Source: Paracoccaceae bacterium (GTDB taxonomy: Bacteria; Pseudomonadota; Alphaproteobacteria; Rhodobacterales; Rhodobacteraceae). From it: 64,000 nucleotides of DNA. The stretch lies in assembly GCA_024742695.1 (NCBI GenBank), contig JANSXY010000001.1:1-64000 (forward strand), read 5' to 3'. Both the position numbers and the translations under genes were made by a program. Below the pieces are notes generated by a model, which was not told the DNA's origin, made no database searches, and saw nothing but the letters and a program-made list of their open reading frames with translations. Below are positions 36,028 to 44,032 of this stretch, piece after piece; within the stretch, counting starts at the first letter, position 1; each line of letters starts with the position of its first letter.

Positions 36028-36840
36028 TCAGCGCCTTGGCCCCCGCCTGAGGATCAGTTGCGCGACGATCAGCAGCACCAGCGAGGCGACCATCACCATC
36101 GTGCCGATCGCGTTGATCTCGGGCGTCACGCCGCGCCGGATCGACGAGAACACGTAGATCGGCAGCGTGGTCTCGGATCCGGCGACGAAGAAGGCGATGA
36201 TGAAATCGTCGAAGCTGAACGTGAAGCTGAGCAGGAACCCGGCAAGGATCGCCGGCGCGATCAGCGGCAGCGTGACCTGCCGGAAGGTGCCGAGGGGCGT
36301 TGCGTAGAGATCGGCCGAGGCCTCGGCCAGCGCCTGTTCCAGCGTGCCCAGCCGGGCGCGCACGATGATGATCACCAGCGCCATCGTGAACATCGTATGC
36401 GCCGCGATCAGCGAGCCGATGCCCATCGACAGCCTCGGCGGTTGCGCGCCCTCGGGCCACAGCGCCGCAAGCCAGGGGTTCAGCACCTCGAACACGGTCA
36501 CCAGCGCGATCAGCGTGGCGATGCCGATCACGATGCCGGGGATCATCACCGCGACATAGATGATCGCGTCGAAGACGGTGCGCGCCGGTCCCCGGATGCC
36601 CTGAAGCCCGACGGCCGCCAGCGTGCCCAGCACGCTGGCCAGCGTCGCCGAGACGAAGGCGACGATCAGGCTGGTTTCCAGCGCGTCCATCACGAAGGGG
36701 TTTTTCAGCGCGCGGGCGTACCACTGCGTGGAAAACCCCTGCAACTGGCTGGCATGGCGCCCGGCGTTGAAGCTGAACAGCGCGATGATCGCGATCGGCG
36801 CGTAGAGGAAGAGATAGACGACGACGGTGTAAAGGCGCAT
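36028..36840 (-). CDS. spermidine/putrescine-type ABC permease (PotC-like)
   Basis: The 270-residue permease has six helices and coupling loop LAEASADLYATPLGTFRQVT. The N terminus MRLYTVVVYLFLYAPIAIIA and SFDDFIIAFF are typical of PotC/PotI proteins. The start at 36840 lies 11 bases after the PotB-like gene. It carries the imported polyamine-like solute together with that protein. Confidence 0.9.
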   Translation of the reverse strand: MRLYTVVVYLFLYAPIAIIALFSFNAGRHASQLQGFSTQWYARALKNPFVMDALETSLIVAFVSATLASVLGTLAAVGLQGIRGPARTVFDAIIYVAVMIPGIVIGIATLIALVTVFEVLNPWLAALWPEGAQPPRLSMGIGSLIAAHTMFTMALVIIIVRARLGTLEQALAEASADLYATPLGTFRQVTLPLIAPAILAGFLLSFTFSFDDFIIAFFVAGSETTLPIYVFSSIRRGVTPEINAIGTMVMVASLVLLIVAQLILRRGPRR

Positions 36841-36851
36841 GGCGGCGGCCC

Positions 36852-37703
36852 TCACATGATCTGGGCGTCGTCGCGGCCGAGACGCAGCCGCGCGATCAGG
36901 CGCATGTAGATCGTGACGGTGACCAGCATGATCACGATCAGCGTGAAGGCCACGGCGGAACCGAAGGCCCAGTTGCGCGATTGCAGGAACAGGTCGACCA
37001 GCGCGTTGCCGACGAAGAACACCTTGCCGCCGCCCAGAAGCGCGGGGATCAGGAACTCGCCCATCAGCAGGATGAACACCAGCAGGCAGCCGGTGGCCAC
37101 GCCGGGAATCGACAGCGGCAGCGTGACCTGCAGGAAGGTTCGGAACGGTCGCGCGCCCAGATCGGACGAGGCCTCCAGCAGCCGCTTGTCCAGCCGGTCG
37201 AGCGCCACGTAGATCGGGAACACCATCAGCGGCAGATAGCCGTAGACGATCCCGATGGTGACGGCCAAGGGCGTGTAGATCAGCCGCACGCCCTCGATCC
37301 CGATCGCCTCGAGCAGCGCGGGCAGGCCGCGCCCGCCGAGGATGAAGATCCAGGCGTAGCTGCGGATCAGGATCGAGGTCCAGAACGGCACGATCACCAG
37401 AACCAGAAGGATCGTCTTCCATTTCGGATCGGTCCGCACGGCCAGTTGATAGGCCAGCGGATAGGCGATCAGCAGCGCCGCCAGCGTGCCCAGCGGCGCA
37501 AGGATCAGCGTGTTCTTGAACGCCGTCAGCCGCGCGGGCAGGTTGGCGTATTGTTCGAGGGTGAAGGCGGGGACGTAGCCGCCGGCCGGCCCCCGCTCTC
37601 CGAAGCTGAAGACCAGGACGACGGAAAGGGGCAGCACGAGCATCACCAGAAACCACGCGCCCGCCGGCGCGACCAGCAGCCAGTTGCGCTCTTGCCGGGT
37701 CAT
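36852..37703 (-). CDS. spermidine/putrescine-type ABC permease (PotB-like)
   Basis: The 283-residue permease has six membrane helices, VPFWTSILIRSYAWIFILGG near the middle (a PotB/PotH hallmark) and EAA loop LEASSDLGARPFRTFLQVTL. It follows the binding-protein gene by 22 bases and pairs with the PotC-like protein. Confidence 0.9.
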   Translation of the reverse strand: MTRQERNWLLVAPAGAWFLVMLVLPLSVVLVFSFGERGPAGGYVPAFTLEQYANLPARLTAFKNTLILAPLGTLAALLIAYPLAYQLAVRTDPKWKTILLVLVIVPFWTSILIRSYAWIFILGGRGLPALLEAIGIEGVRLIYTPLAVTIGIVYGYLPLMVFPIYVALDRLDKRLLEASSDLGARPFRTFLQVTLPLSIPGVATGCLLVFILLMGEFLIPALLGGGKVFFVGNALVDLFLQSRNWAFGSAVAFTLIVIMLVTVTIYMRLIARLRLGRDDAQIM

Positions 37704-37725
37704 GTCCGTGCCGCCCCCGGTCCCG

Positions 37726-38880
37726 TCAGGCCGACTTGAAGCGGGCCAGAAGCTCGGCCCGGTTCGGATCGGTCAAGGTCGCCGCCGCGCCGAATTCCAG
37801 CGCGTCGAGCAACTCCTGCGCCGGGTAGAGGATCGGGTCGTTCAGGATCTCTGCGGGCAAGAGCGCGTTGGTGTTGGCGTCGGCCACCGGGTAGCCATGC
37901 GCCAGCACCTCGCGCGCGTTCACCGCCGGGTCGAGCATGTGGTTGATCAGCGCATAGGCCGCCTCGCGGTGCGGGGCGCCCTTGGGGATCGCGTAGTAGT
38001 CGCTCCAGATCTCGCCGCCCTCGCGGCCCAGGACATAGGCGATCTCGGGCATGTCGCTGTTCATCTGCTTGCCGTCGCCGGTCCAGCACATCGTCAGCCA
38101 GGCATCGCCCGACCGCATCGCCGGCTGGTAGTCCGACGAGATCGCGAAGAGATGCGGCTTGACCTCGATCAGCAGCTTCTCGGCATCCGCCAGTTCGGCC
38201 GGATCGACGGAGTTGAAGGAGTAGCCGAAATACTTCAACGCGTTGCCGATGGTGGTGAGCTGGTAGTCATGCACCATCGTGCGGCCCGAGAAATCCGTCT
38301 TCGTGCGGTCGAAGAAATCCTTCCAGGTGGCCAGCGGGGTGCCGCCGTCATGCGCGGTGTTCACCGCGAAGCCGGTGGTGCCCCAGTTCTTCGGCACGGC
38401 GTAGAGGGTGCCGTCGACCGTGCCTGCATCCGCGAAGCGCGGATCGAAGGCGGCCGGGTCGTAGTTCGGCAGTTTCGACACGTCGAGCGGTTCGATCAGG
38501 TCTTCGCCGACATAGGTGGTGATCGTGTAGTTCGTCGGCACGAACACGTCCCAGCCCGAGCCGCCGGCCTGAAGCTTGGCCAGCATCTCCTCGTTCGAGC
38601 CGAAGACATTGACCTGCACGAAGGCGCCGGTGGCGTCGGTGAAGGCATCGAAATTCGCGGTGTCGTGGTAGTTCGGCCAGGTCGCCAGCACCACCCGGTC
38701 GCCGATGTCCTGCGCGAAGGCCGGGCGCGGGCGCAGCCCCGGCACCGCCGCGCCCAGCACCGCGGTGGCGGTGCCAAGCCCGGTCACGCCCAGGAAATGC
38801 CGGCGCGTTACCGAGCCCTTCTGGTAGCGGCGCAACTCTTCCATGAACTTCCGCTTCGAGATGTGGCCATTGTCTTCCAT
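37726..38880 (-). CDS. polyamine-type ABC binding protein with twin-arginine signal
   Basis: The 384-residue PotD/PotF-family solute-binding protein begins MEDNGHISKRKF. It has a twin-arginine motif, S-V-T-R26-R27-H-F-L-G, followed by a hydrophobic stretch and AFAQD cleavage region, so it is probably exported folded by Tat. Family features include RVVLATWPNYHD, GGSGWDVFVPTNYTITTYVG and CWTGDGKQMN. The start at 38880 follows GGGAGACG. The ligand is likely a polyamine or other cationic amine; acidic and aromatic pocket residues cannot be placed without structure. Confidence 0.9.
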   Translation of the reverse strand: MEDNGHISKRKFMEELRRYQKGSVTRRHFLGVTGLGTATAVLGAAVPGLRPRPAFAQDIGDRVVLATWPNYHDTANFDAFTDATGAFVQVNVFGSNEEMLAKLQAGGSGWDVFVPTNYTITTYVGEDLIEPLDVSKLPNYDPAAFDPRFADAGTVDGTLYAVPKNWGTTGFAVNTAHDGGTPLATWKDFFDRTKTDFSGRTMVHDYQLTTIGNALKYFGYSFNSVDPAELADAEKLLIEVKPHLFAISSDYQPAMRSGDAWLTMCWTGDGKQMNSDMPEIAYVLGREGGEIWSDYYAIPKGAPHREAAYALINHMLDPAVNAREVLAHGYPVADANTNALLPAEILNDPILYPAQELLDALEFGAAATLTDPNRAELLARFKSA

Positions 38881-38915
38881 CGTCTTCGTCTCCCTGCTGC
38901 TTGGGTTGGAATCCC

Positions 38916-40055
38916 TCAATCGTTCTTCAGCACCAGCGCCGCCGCGTCGCTCCAGGCCAGGTGGGCGGTCTCGCCGGTTTCGAAGCCGCGGTCGGCCTGT
39001 TCGGCCTGCCGCGGCGTCAGGACGTTGATGTTGCCCAGCGTCTCGTGCCGGACGAGGTACTCGGTATGCTCGCCCAGGAAGATCCGGTTGTGCACCGTCA
39101 CCGCCTGGCTTTCCGGTTCCGGCGCGCGGGTCATGCGGATCTGTTCGGGCCGGATGCTGAGGCAGCCGGTCGTCCCCGCCGCCAGGCCCGCGCTTGCGCG
39201 GCCCGCCAACGTCAGGCCGGACGCGGTGACAAGCCGCGCGCGGCCGCCCTCGACGGCGTCCACCCGTCCCTCGAAGAAGTTCGAGGTTCCGACGAAATCG
39301 GCCACGTAGCGGGAGTTCGGATGATCGTACAGTTCCTGCGGACTGCCGACCTGCACGATCCGCCCGGCCCGCATCACGCAGATCCGGTCGCTCAGCGACA
39401 GCGCCTCTTCCTGGTCGTGGGTGACCAGCACGAAGGTGATGCCCAACTGGCGTTGCAGATCCTGCAACTCGATCTGCATCTCCTTGCGCAGCTTGCGGTC
39501 GAGCGCGGCCAGCGGTTCATCGAGAAGCAGCAGCTTGGGTTCGTTCACGATGGCGCGGGCCAGCGCCACGCGTTGCTGCTGGCCGCCCGACATCTCCCAG
39601 ATCCGGCGCCGATCGAACCCCGACAGGCGCACGATCTCCAGCGCGCGGCCGACCTTCTCGGCGATCTCCTGCCGGGGCAGGCGGGGCCGGCGCTGGCGCA
39701 GCCCGTAGCCGATGTTGTCGGCCACCGTCAGATGCGGAAACAGCGCGTAGCTCTGGAACACCATGTTCACGGGCCGGCGGAAGGGTTCCAGCGCGTTCAC
39801 CACCTGACCGTCGATCAGAACCTCGCCGCTGCTCGGCGCCTCGAAACCGGCGAGCATCCTCAGCGCGGTGGTCTTGCCGCAGCCCGAGGGGCCGAGGAAC
39901 GACAGGAACTCTCCGCGCGCGATGCCGAGGTTCAGATCCTGCGCCGCCAGCACATCGCCGAAGGATTTCGAGACGGATCGCAGCTCCGCGACCGTTGCGG
40001 AGACCCCGGCCTGCGGCCGGGCGGCGTATTGCGCGAATGATGCTTTCGGGGCCAT
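38916..40055 (-). CDS. polyamine-type ABC ATPase (PotA-like)
   Basis: The 379-residue ATPase has Walker [24 protein letters not shown], signature [14 protein letters not shown], Walker B LLLLDEPLAALD and H-loop LVTHDQEEAL. A C-terminal TOBE domain contains GTTGCLSIRPEQI. It is the first gene of the leftward operon. A 22-bp palindrome lies just upstream of its start (40068-40089). Confidence 0.92.
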   Translation of the reverse strand: MAPKASFAQYAARPQAGVSATVAELRSVSKSFGDVLAAQDLNLGIARGEFLSFLGPSGCGKTTALRMLAGFEAPSSGEVLIDGQVVNALEPFRRPVNMVFQSYALFPHLTVADNIGYGLRQRRPRLPRQEIAEKVGRALEIVRLSGFDRRRIWEMSGGQQQRVALARAIVNEPKLLLLDEPLAALDRKLRKEMQIELQDLQRQLGITFVLVTHDQEEALSLSDRICVMRAGRIVQVGSPQELYDHPNSRYVADFVGTSNFFEGRVDAVEGGRARLVTASGLTLAGRASAGLAAGTTGCLSIRPEQIRMTRAPEPESQAVTVHNRIFLGEHTEYLVRHETLGNINVLTPRQAEQADRGFETGETAHLAWSDAAALVLKND

Positions 40056-40067
40056 TCTGCGTGCTTG

Positions 40068-40089
40068 GCCTCATATTGCAGTATGAGGC
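40068..40089. promoter_or_regulatory. 22-bp palindromic operator GCCTCATA-N6-TATGAGGC
   Basis: Perfect 8-bp arms GCCTCATA and TATGAGGC are separated by TTGCAG. It begins 12 bp upstream of the PotA-like start and ends 102 bp before the LuxR start at 40192. Its length and symmetry fit a LuxR-family binding site. AT-rich sequence suitable for promoters lies at 40110-40140. Confidence 0.6.
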
Positions 40090-40191
40090 AATGATGGAAA
40101 CTTCACTTTGATTCTGTAAATATGCTTTTTATAGTAGTCACAGCTTGGCCGAGGAGGGCCGGCCAGGAATGAACCGGTCGGGGGAGGGTGC

Positions 40192-41034
40192 ATGGAGTGG
40201 CTCGAGGCAGCCGGGCGGATCATCGACCGGATCGGGACGCCGGAGTTTCCGCGCGCCTTGGCCGATGGCCTGCACGACATCGCGGACTACGATTTCACGG
40301 TGATCTTCGGCTACGTCGGTTCGGCCCGTCCGATCGATCTGTATGACGATTTCCCGCCCGATCGCCGCCGCCTTCACGTCGAGGAATACCAGGAAGGGCC
40401 GTACCTGCTGGACCCGTTCTTCCTGGCCAGCCGCGGCCGCGCGGACCCCGGGCTCTGGCGGCTGAGGGAAATCGCGCCGGACCGGTTCTACCAGGGCGAA
40501 TACTATCGCAACTACTACGCCCAGACCGGCCTGGCCGAGGAGATCGGCTTTCTTGTCCGGCTGGCCGGCGACATGGCGCTCGTGATCTCGCTGATGCGCA
40601 AGGAACGGCGGTTCTCGAATGCCGAGATGCGCGCGCTGAAGCGGGCCTGGCCCGTTGTCGACGCGGCCTGCCGGCAGCACTGGCGCGATCTCGCCCTCAC
40701 CGACAGCCGGATGCCGTCGGGCATGGACGCGCGGGTCGAGACCGCGTTTCGCAGCATCGGCGAGGGGGTGCTGACATCGCGCGAGCGCGAGGTGGTGGAG
40801 CTGACCCTGCGGGGGCATTCCGCGGACGCGATCGGCAAGCTTCTGGGGATCTCGGCCGGCACCGTCCGCATCCACCGGCGCAACATCTACAGCAAGCTCA
40901 GGATCAGTTCGCAGGGAGAGCTGTTTTCCCTGTTCATCAATGCGATGGTCGAGACGGCACCATCGTCGTCGTCGTCATCCTCGGCGGCGGCGGGCCCGCC
41001 GCCGATGCATGGGCCCCGGGGCCGATCCGCCTGA
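40192..41034 (+). CDS. LuxR-family regulator
   Basis: The 280-residue protein has a C-terminal LuxR helix-turn-helix at about residues 193-250 (VLTSREREVVELTLRGHSAD, then ISAGTVRIHRRNIYSKL). The N-terminal sensory domain lacks the classic acyl-homoserine-lactone pocket pattern as far as I can see. The last ~25 residues are a Ser run followed by Ala/Gly/Pro, encoded by a TCG repeat. Divergent from the polyamine-type operon and therefore its likely regulator, perhaps sensing the amine. Confidence 0.85.
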   Translation: MEWLEAAGRIIDRIGTPEFPRALADGLHDIADYDFTVIFGYVGSARPIDLYDDFPPDRRRLHVEEYQEGPYLLDPFFLASRGRADPGLWRLREIAPDRFYQGEYYRNYYAQTGLAEEIGFLVRLAGDMALVISLMRKERRFSNAEMRALKRAWPVVDAACRQHWRDLALTDSRMPSGMDARVETAFRSIGEGVLTSREREVVELTLRGHSADAIGKLLGISAGTVRIHRRNIYSKLRISSQGELFSLFINAMVETAPSSSSSSSAAAGPPPMHGPRGRSA

Positions 41035-41198
41035 CCCCGGCCCACCCGGCGGTTTCGCGCCGGGGTGGCATCACGGCGGGCATCGCCGCGCGCGCCGGTG
41101 GCCGCCCGGTGCCGGTTTCGACCGCCGGAACGACAACGCGTGTTCCGCCGTTCCCGCGAACCTTCTAACCTGTCGGCGTCCCATCACGGAGTTCTCCC

Positions 41199-42323
41199 AT
41201 GCCGGAGCCAGCCGAAACCGTCTCTCCCTTGCTGAAGTCCTGCCCGCCGTCGTTGCCCGCCACCGCCTACATCGATCCGCAGTGGTACGCGCGCGAGTGC
41301 GACCGGATCTGGCGGCGCGAATGGATCTATGCCGGCCGGATGAACGACCTGCCCGCCAACACCCTGCGCCGGGTTGAAACGGCCGCCGGCGCCTGTCTCG
41401 TGGCGCGTGGCGCGGAGGACCGGGTTTCGGCCTTCCTCAACGTCTGCCCGCATCGCGGGGCCGAACTGTGCGGCGCCGCCGACCGCGATTTCAACGGGGC
41501 GCTGATCACCTGTCCCTACCACGCCTGGGCCTACGATCTGGACGGGCGGTTGCGCTCCACCGCCTTCGCCACGCCGACACCGGATTTCGACCGCGCGGCG
41601 CATGGTCTGACCGGCGTGGCGCACCGCGTCTGGAACGGATGCCTGTTCCTGTGCCTTTCCGACGATCCCCCCGATTTCTCGCCCGACCTAGGCCTTGCGG
41701 CGCTCGACAACTGGCCGATGGATCGGCTGGTGACCGGCCATGCGATGGAGGTCGAGCTTGCCTGCAACTGGAAGGTGTTTTGGGAAAACTACAACGAATG
41801 CCTGCATTGCCCCGGCATTCATCCCGCGCTCAGCCGGCGCGTGCCGGTCTACCGGCAGGGGGTGATGTCGGCCGCGGAAACCTCCGCGCCGGGGGCCGCC
41901 GGGCCGGCGCTCGAACCCGGCACGCAAAGCTGGACGGTCGATGGGCGCCCCTGTGGCCCGGAGTTTCCCGATCTGTCGGCGGCGGAGCGTGCCGCCGGCC
42001 ACACCTTCGTGACGATCTATCCCGGCGTCTTCCTTGTCGCGCATGTCGACTATCTGCGCATCGTGTCGCTGACGCCGCTTGCGCCGGAACGGACGCGGCT
42101 GCGGGCGGAATGGCTGTTCGCGCCCGAAACGCTGGCGGCGCCGGGCTTCGACCTTGGCAATGTCGTGGACTTCGCCGCCACGGTGCTGGCCGAGGATGGC
42201 GCGGCCTGCGAGATGAACCAGCGCGGCCTGCGAACCCCGGGGTTTCGGGCCGGCCGGCTGATGCCGCAGGAATTCGAGATCAGGGCCTTCCACGACTGGG
42301 TGCTGGCGCGGCTGGACGACTGA
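41199..42323 (+). CDS. Rieske-type ring-hydroxylating/demethylating oxygenase alpha subunit
   Basis: The 374-residue oxygenase has Rieske [2Fe-2S] ligands C83-x-H85 (VCPHRGAEL) and C105-x2-H108 (TCPYHAW). The mononuclear iron site begins at NYNECLHCPGIHPAL, with two His and a later acidic ligand. The family includes glycine betaine and carnitine monooxygenases that release methyl groups from quaternary amines, as well as aromatic dioxygenases. Context next to a polyamine-type importer and a glutamine-synthetase-like ligase suggests an amine substrate. No reductase gene is adjacent. Confidence 0.88.
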   Translation: MPEPAETVSPLLKSCPPSLPATAYIDPQWYARECDRIWRREWIYAGRMNDLPANTLRRVETAAGACLVARGAEDRVSAFLNVCPHRGAELCGAADRDFNGALITCPYHAWAYDLDGRLRSTAFATPTPDFDRAAHGLTGVAHRVWNGCLFLCLSDDPPDFSPDLGLAALDNWPMDRLVTGHAMEVELACNWKVFWENYNECLHCPGIHPALSRRVPVYRQGVMSAAETSAPGAAGPALEPGTQSWTVDGRPCGPEFPDLSAAERAAGHTFVTIYPGVFLVAHVDYLRIVSLTPLAPERTRLRAEWLFAPETLAAPGFDLGNVVDFAATVLAEDGAACEMNQRGLRTPGFRAGRLMPQEFEIRAFHDWVLARLDD

Positions 42324-42357
42324 CGCCGGTGCGCGGCGGACGGGGGCGCGACCGGGG

Positions 42358-43722
42358 CTAGAGATACCAGTCGTATTCGCGCGGCGAGATCGCTTCGCGG
42401 AAGGCGGCGAATTCGGCATCCTTCACGGCGGTGTAGATCTCGACGTAATCGGCGCCGAGATAGTCGGGCAGGATCGTGCCGGCGCGCATCGCGGCGATCG
42501 CGTCCCACAATGTCAGGGGCAGCGTTTCGTCCATCTCCGCCCCGGCGTTGCCGCCGGCCTTCGGGCCCGGATCGAGGCGGTGGCGCAACCCGTGGTGCAC
42601 GCCGGCCAGAACCGCGGCCGTCACCAGGTAGGGGTTGGCCTCGGCCCCGGCGACGCGGTGTTCCAGCCGGCGGCCCGCGCCCGAGGTCGCCACCGGCAGG
42701 CGGAAGGCGACGGACCGGTTGTTTTCGCCCCAGTCGCGGGTGACCGGGGTGAACACGTCGGGTTCGAAACGGCGGTAGACGTTGATGTTGGGGGCGTAGA
42801 TCGCCATCGCCTCGGCCATGGTGGCCTGCAGCCCGGCCACGGCCTGGCCCAGCCGTTCCTCGCCATCCGCCCGCGACGGGTCGAACACGTTGCCGGCATC
42901 GTCCGACAGGCTCAGGTGCACATGCAGGCCGCTGCCGGTCTGGCCGGCGAAGGGCTTGGACAGGAAGGTGGCGTCATGGCCGGCGGCGCGGGCGGTGGCC
43001 CGCACGACGCGGCGCAGCAGCGCGGCATGGTCGGCGGCGGCCAGCGGATCGGCGACATGGGCGAGGTTGATCTCGAACTGGCCGGCGCCGTATTCGCTGA
43101 TCAGCGTCGTGACCGGCAGCCCCTGTGCCCGCGCCGCATCCTCGATCGCCGTCAGCACCGGCTGGAATTCCTCGATCTTGCCCAGCGACAGAACCCGGCC
43201 CTGGTCCTCGCGCCGTCCGGTCAGCGGCGAGGCCGCGGGCAGGGGCTCGCCCATGGGGCCGCGCCGGATGTCGATCAGGTAGAATTCAAGCTCCAGCGCC
43301 ACCACCGGCGTGAGACCGGTCTCGCCGAACCGCTGCACGACGCGCTCGAGAACGGCGCGCGGTTCGTACCAGTAGGGGGCCGAGGTCGCCGGGTCGCACA
43401 TCTGGCACAGCGCCTGCGCGCCGGCCCCGTCCGACCACGGGATCGGTGCGAAACCGCCCGACAGCGGTCGCGCCAGCCCATCGGGATCGCCGTCGGAAAA
43501 CCCGTGCCCCATCGGGTCGGCGGTGTTGCCGATCACGTCGACAAGCTGCATGGCGCCGCAGACGGGTGTGCCGCGTTCCAGGATCGCGGGCACCATCGCC
43601 ACCGGCAACCGCTTGCCGATCGGGTTTCCGCACAGGTCGATCACCACGGTGTCGAGGTAGCGGATGCCGGGATGGCGATCGAGAAAGGCCTGCCATTCGG
43701 CAAGATCGGCAAAGCGGCTCAT
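42358..43722 (-). CDS. glutamine synthetase-family ligase (PuuA / gamma-glutamyl-amine type)
   Basis: The 454-residue protein of the GlnA superfamily has the N-terminal beta-grasp (VVIDLCGNPIGKRLPVAMVP), metal and Glu sites in ALELEFYL and EYGAGQFEINL, SGLHVHLSL, and C-terminal RLEHRVAGAEANPYLV. The pattern matches non-canonical members that link glutamate to an amine (gamma-glutamylputrescine synthetase and relatives). I set the start at 43722 since the upstream extension is non-homologous. Convergent with the Rieske gene. It probably begins or shields the amine in a catabolic route. Confidence 0.85.
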   Translation of the reverse strand: MSRFADLAEWQAFLDRHPGIRYLDTVVIDLCGNPIGKRLPVAMVPAILERGTPVCGAMQLVDVIGNTADPMGHGFSDGDPDGLARPLSGGFAPIPWSDGAGAQALCQMCDPATSAPYWYEPRAVLERVVQRFGETGLTPVVALELEFYLIDIRRGPMGEPLPAASPLTGRREDQGRVLSLGKIEEFQPVLTAIEDAARAQGLPVTTLISEYGAGQFEINLAHVADPLAAADHAALLRRVVRATARAAGHDATFLSKPFAGQTGSGLHVHLSLSDDAGNVFDPSRADGEERLGQAVAGLQATMAEAMAIYAPNINVYRRFEPDVFTPVTRDWGENNRSVAFRLPVATSGAGRRLEHRVAGAEANPYLVTAAVLAGVHHGLRHRLDPGPKAGGNAGAEMDETLPLTLWDAIAAMRAGTILPDYLGADYVEIYTAVKDAEFAAFREAISPREYDWYL

Positions 43723-44032
43723 GGCCGGTGCGCCTTGCGGCAGGGCCGTGCCTGCGCACGGATCCGGGCGGGACGGGCTGTCTGCGGCATCGCTGTGTCC
43801 TGGGTTTTCTGGTCGTCGTCGGCGGGCGCTGCCCGGTTCGGGCCGTCCGCGCGGAGGCCAGCTTGCCAAGAAATCGATCCGGGCGCAAAGGCTACTCTTC
43901 CGCTCGATCGGCATGACCGGTGCGCCGAAGGCGAACCGGCGGCGCCCAGTGCGGCGAACCGGATATCAGGCGGGCAGGCCAAGGGTGCACCGGGCCGGGG
44001 CACCGGCCCGCGGCGGCCTCGGCGCAAGGCAG
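43723..44032. other. gap of about 310 bases, no gene seen
   Basis: It lies between two leftward genes. Frames through it are shadow-like, and no operator or terminator was recognised. It should hold the promoter of the glutamine-synthetase-like gene. Confidence 0.4.
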
